Shown here piece after piece: positions 6,900 through 6,982 of a DNA stretch of 6,982 nt. Numbering within the stretch: position 1 is the stretch's first letter; each line of letters starts with the position of its first letter. This DNA is from Hyphomicrobiales bacterium (GTDB lineage: Bacteria; Pseudomonadota; Alphaproteobacteria; Rhizobiales; Beijerinckiaceae), in assembly GCA_900299065.1 (NCBI GenBank), contig OMIJ01000157.1:1-6982 (forward strand), read 5' to 3'. Both the position numbers and the translations under genes were made by a program. The notes below the pieces were generated by a model, which was not told the origin of the DNA, did not search any database, and saw nothing but the letters and a program-made list of their open reading frames with translations.

Positions 6900-6919
6900 A
6901 AACATCGTCTAGTAAATTC

Positions 6920-6938
6920 AATACGTATGTATTATACT
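6920..6938 (+). promoter_or_regulatory. Possible promoter and operator before the next gene
   Basis: TATTAT (6930-6935) and the overlapping TATACT (6933-6938) both resemble a -10 hexamer and lie 31-40 bases before the ATG at 6970. No good -35 sits at 16-18 bp. An inverted repeat AATAC/GTATT (6920-6924 and 6929-6933, four-base spacer) overlaps the -10 candidates, where an activator or repressor could act. A CATAAT direct repeat (6943-6948 and 6951-6956) follows. The promoter call is tentative. Confidence 0.3.
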
Positions 6939-6969
6939 CTACCATAATGACATAATTTCGGAGAATTCG

Positions 6970-6982
6970 ATGTATACGAATA
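6970..6982 (+). CDS. Possible start of the next gene, cut by the window edge
   Basis: An ATG at 6970 is preceded by GGAGA at 6960-6964 with a five-base spacer, a good ribosome binding site, and by promoter-like sequence. Only four codons (M-Y-T-N) are visible, so no family can be assigned. Its position after a secretion operon makes a secreted substrate or a regulator possible, but this is a guess from context alone. Confidence 0.4.

Noticed and set aside
1..6982. CRISPR array, tRNA, rRNA or intact insertion sequence
   Set aside because: No regularly spaced repeats, cloverleaf, ribosomal RNA sequence, transposase or terminal inverted repeats were recognised on either strand.

Overview
The window reads as a Gram-negative chromosome segment, most likely from an alphaproteobacterium. 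The grounds are a complete inner-membrane, periplasmic and outer-membrane type I secretion set of the PrtD/HlyD/TolC kind, a GT39-type membrane glycosyltransferase, and roughly balanced base composition (judged by eye, not counted). I cannot name a genus from sequence alone.

Layout. Positions 3-326 (+) hold the C-terminal end of a tyrosine recombinase, cut by the window edge. Its last catalytic boxes are readable but the HxxR box is not, so it looks like a decayed integrase. Convergent to it, with a 16-base gap, is a polytopic glycosyltransferase of the GT39/ArnT-like superfamily on the minus strand (343 to about 1878). About 340 bases of non-coding DNA separate this gene from a divergently oriented plus-strand operon. 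The gap holds short repeats, palindromes, a run of T-tracts spaced about 10 bp apart, and an operator-like cluster of three TTGCTG half-sites.

The operon occupies 2216-6792 and has three tightly spaced genes: a PrtD-type ABC transporter (2216-3973), an HlyD-type membrane-fusion protein (4005-5303) and a TolC-type outer-membrane channel (5341-6792). Together they encode a whole type I secretion apparatus that moves a protein from cytoplasm to outside in one step. The exporter has no N-terminal peptidase-like domain, so it resembles the PrtD/AprD branch that secretes substrates by an uncleaved C-terminal signal. No substrate gene lies in the window. After the operon, 6793-6969 is AT-rich non-coding DNA with inverted repeats and promoter-like motifs. 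It ends in a ribosome binding site and an ATG at 6970 that may begin the next gene, of which only four codons are visible.

I see no CRISPR array, tRNA, rRNA or intact mobile element. The genes belong to well-known families; the least explained part is the regulatory-looking DNA in front of the secretion operon.
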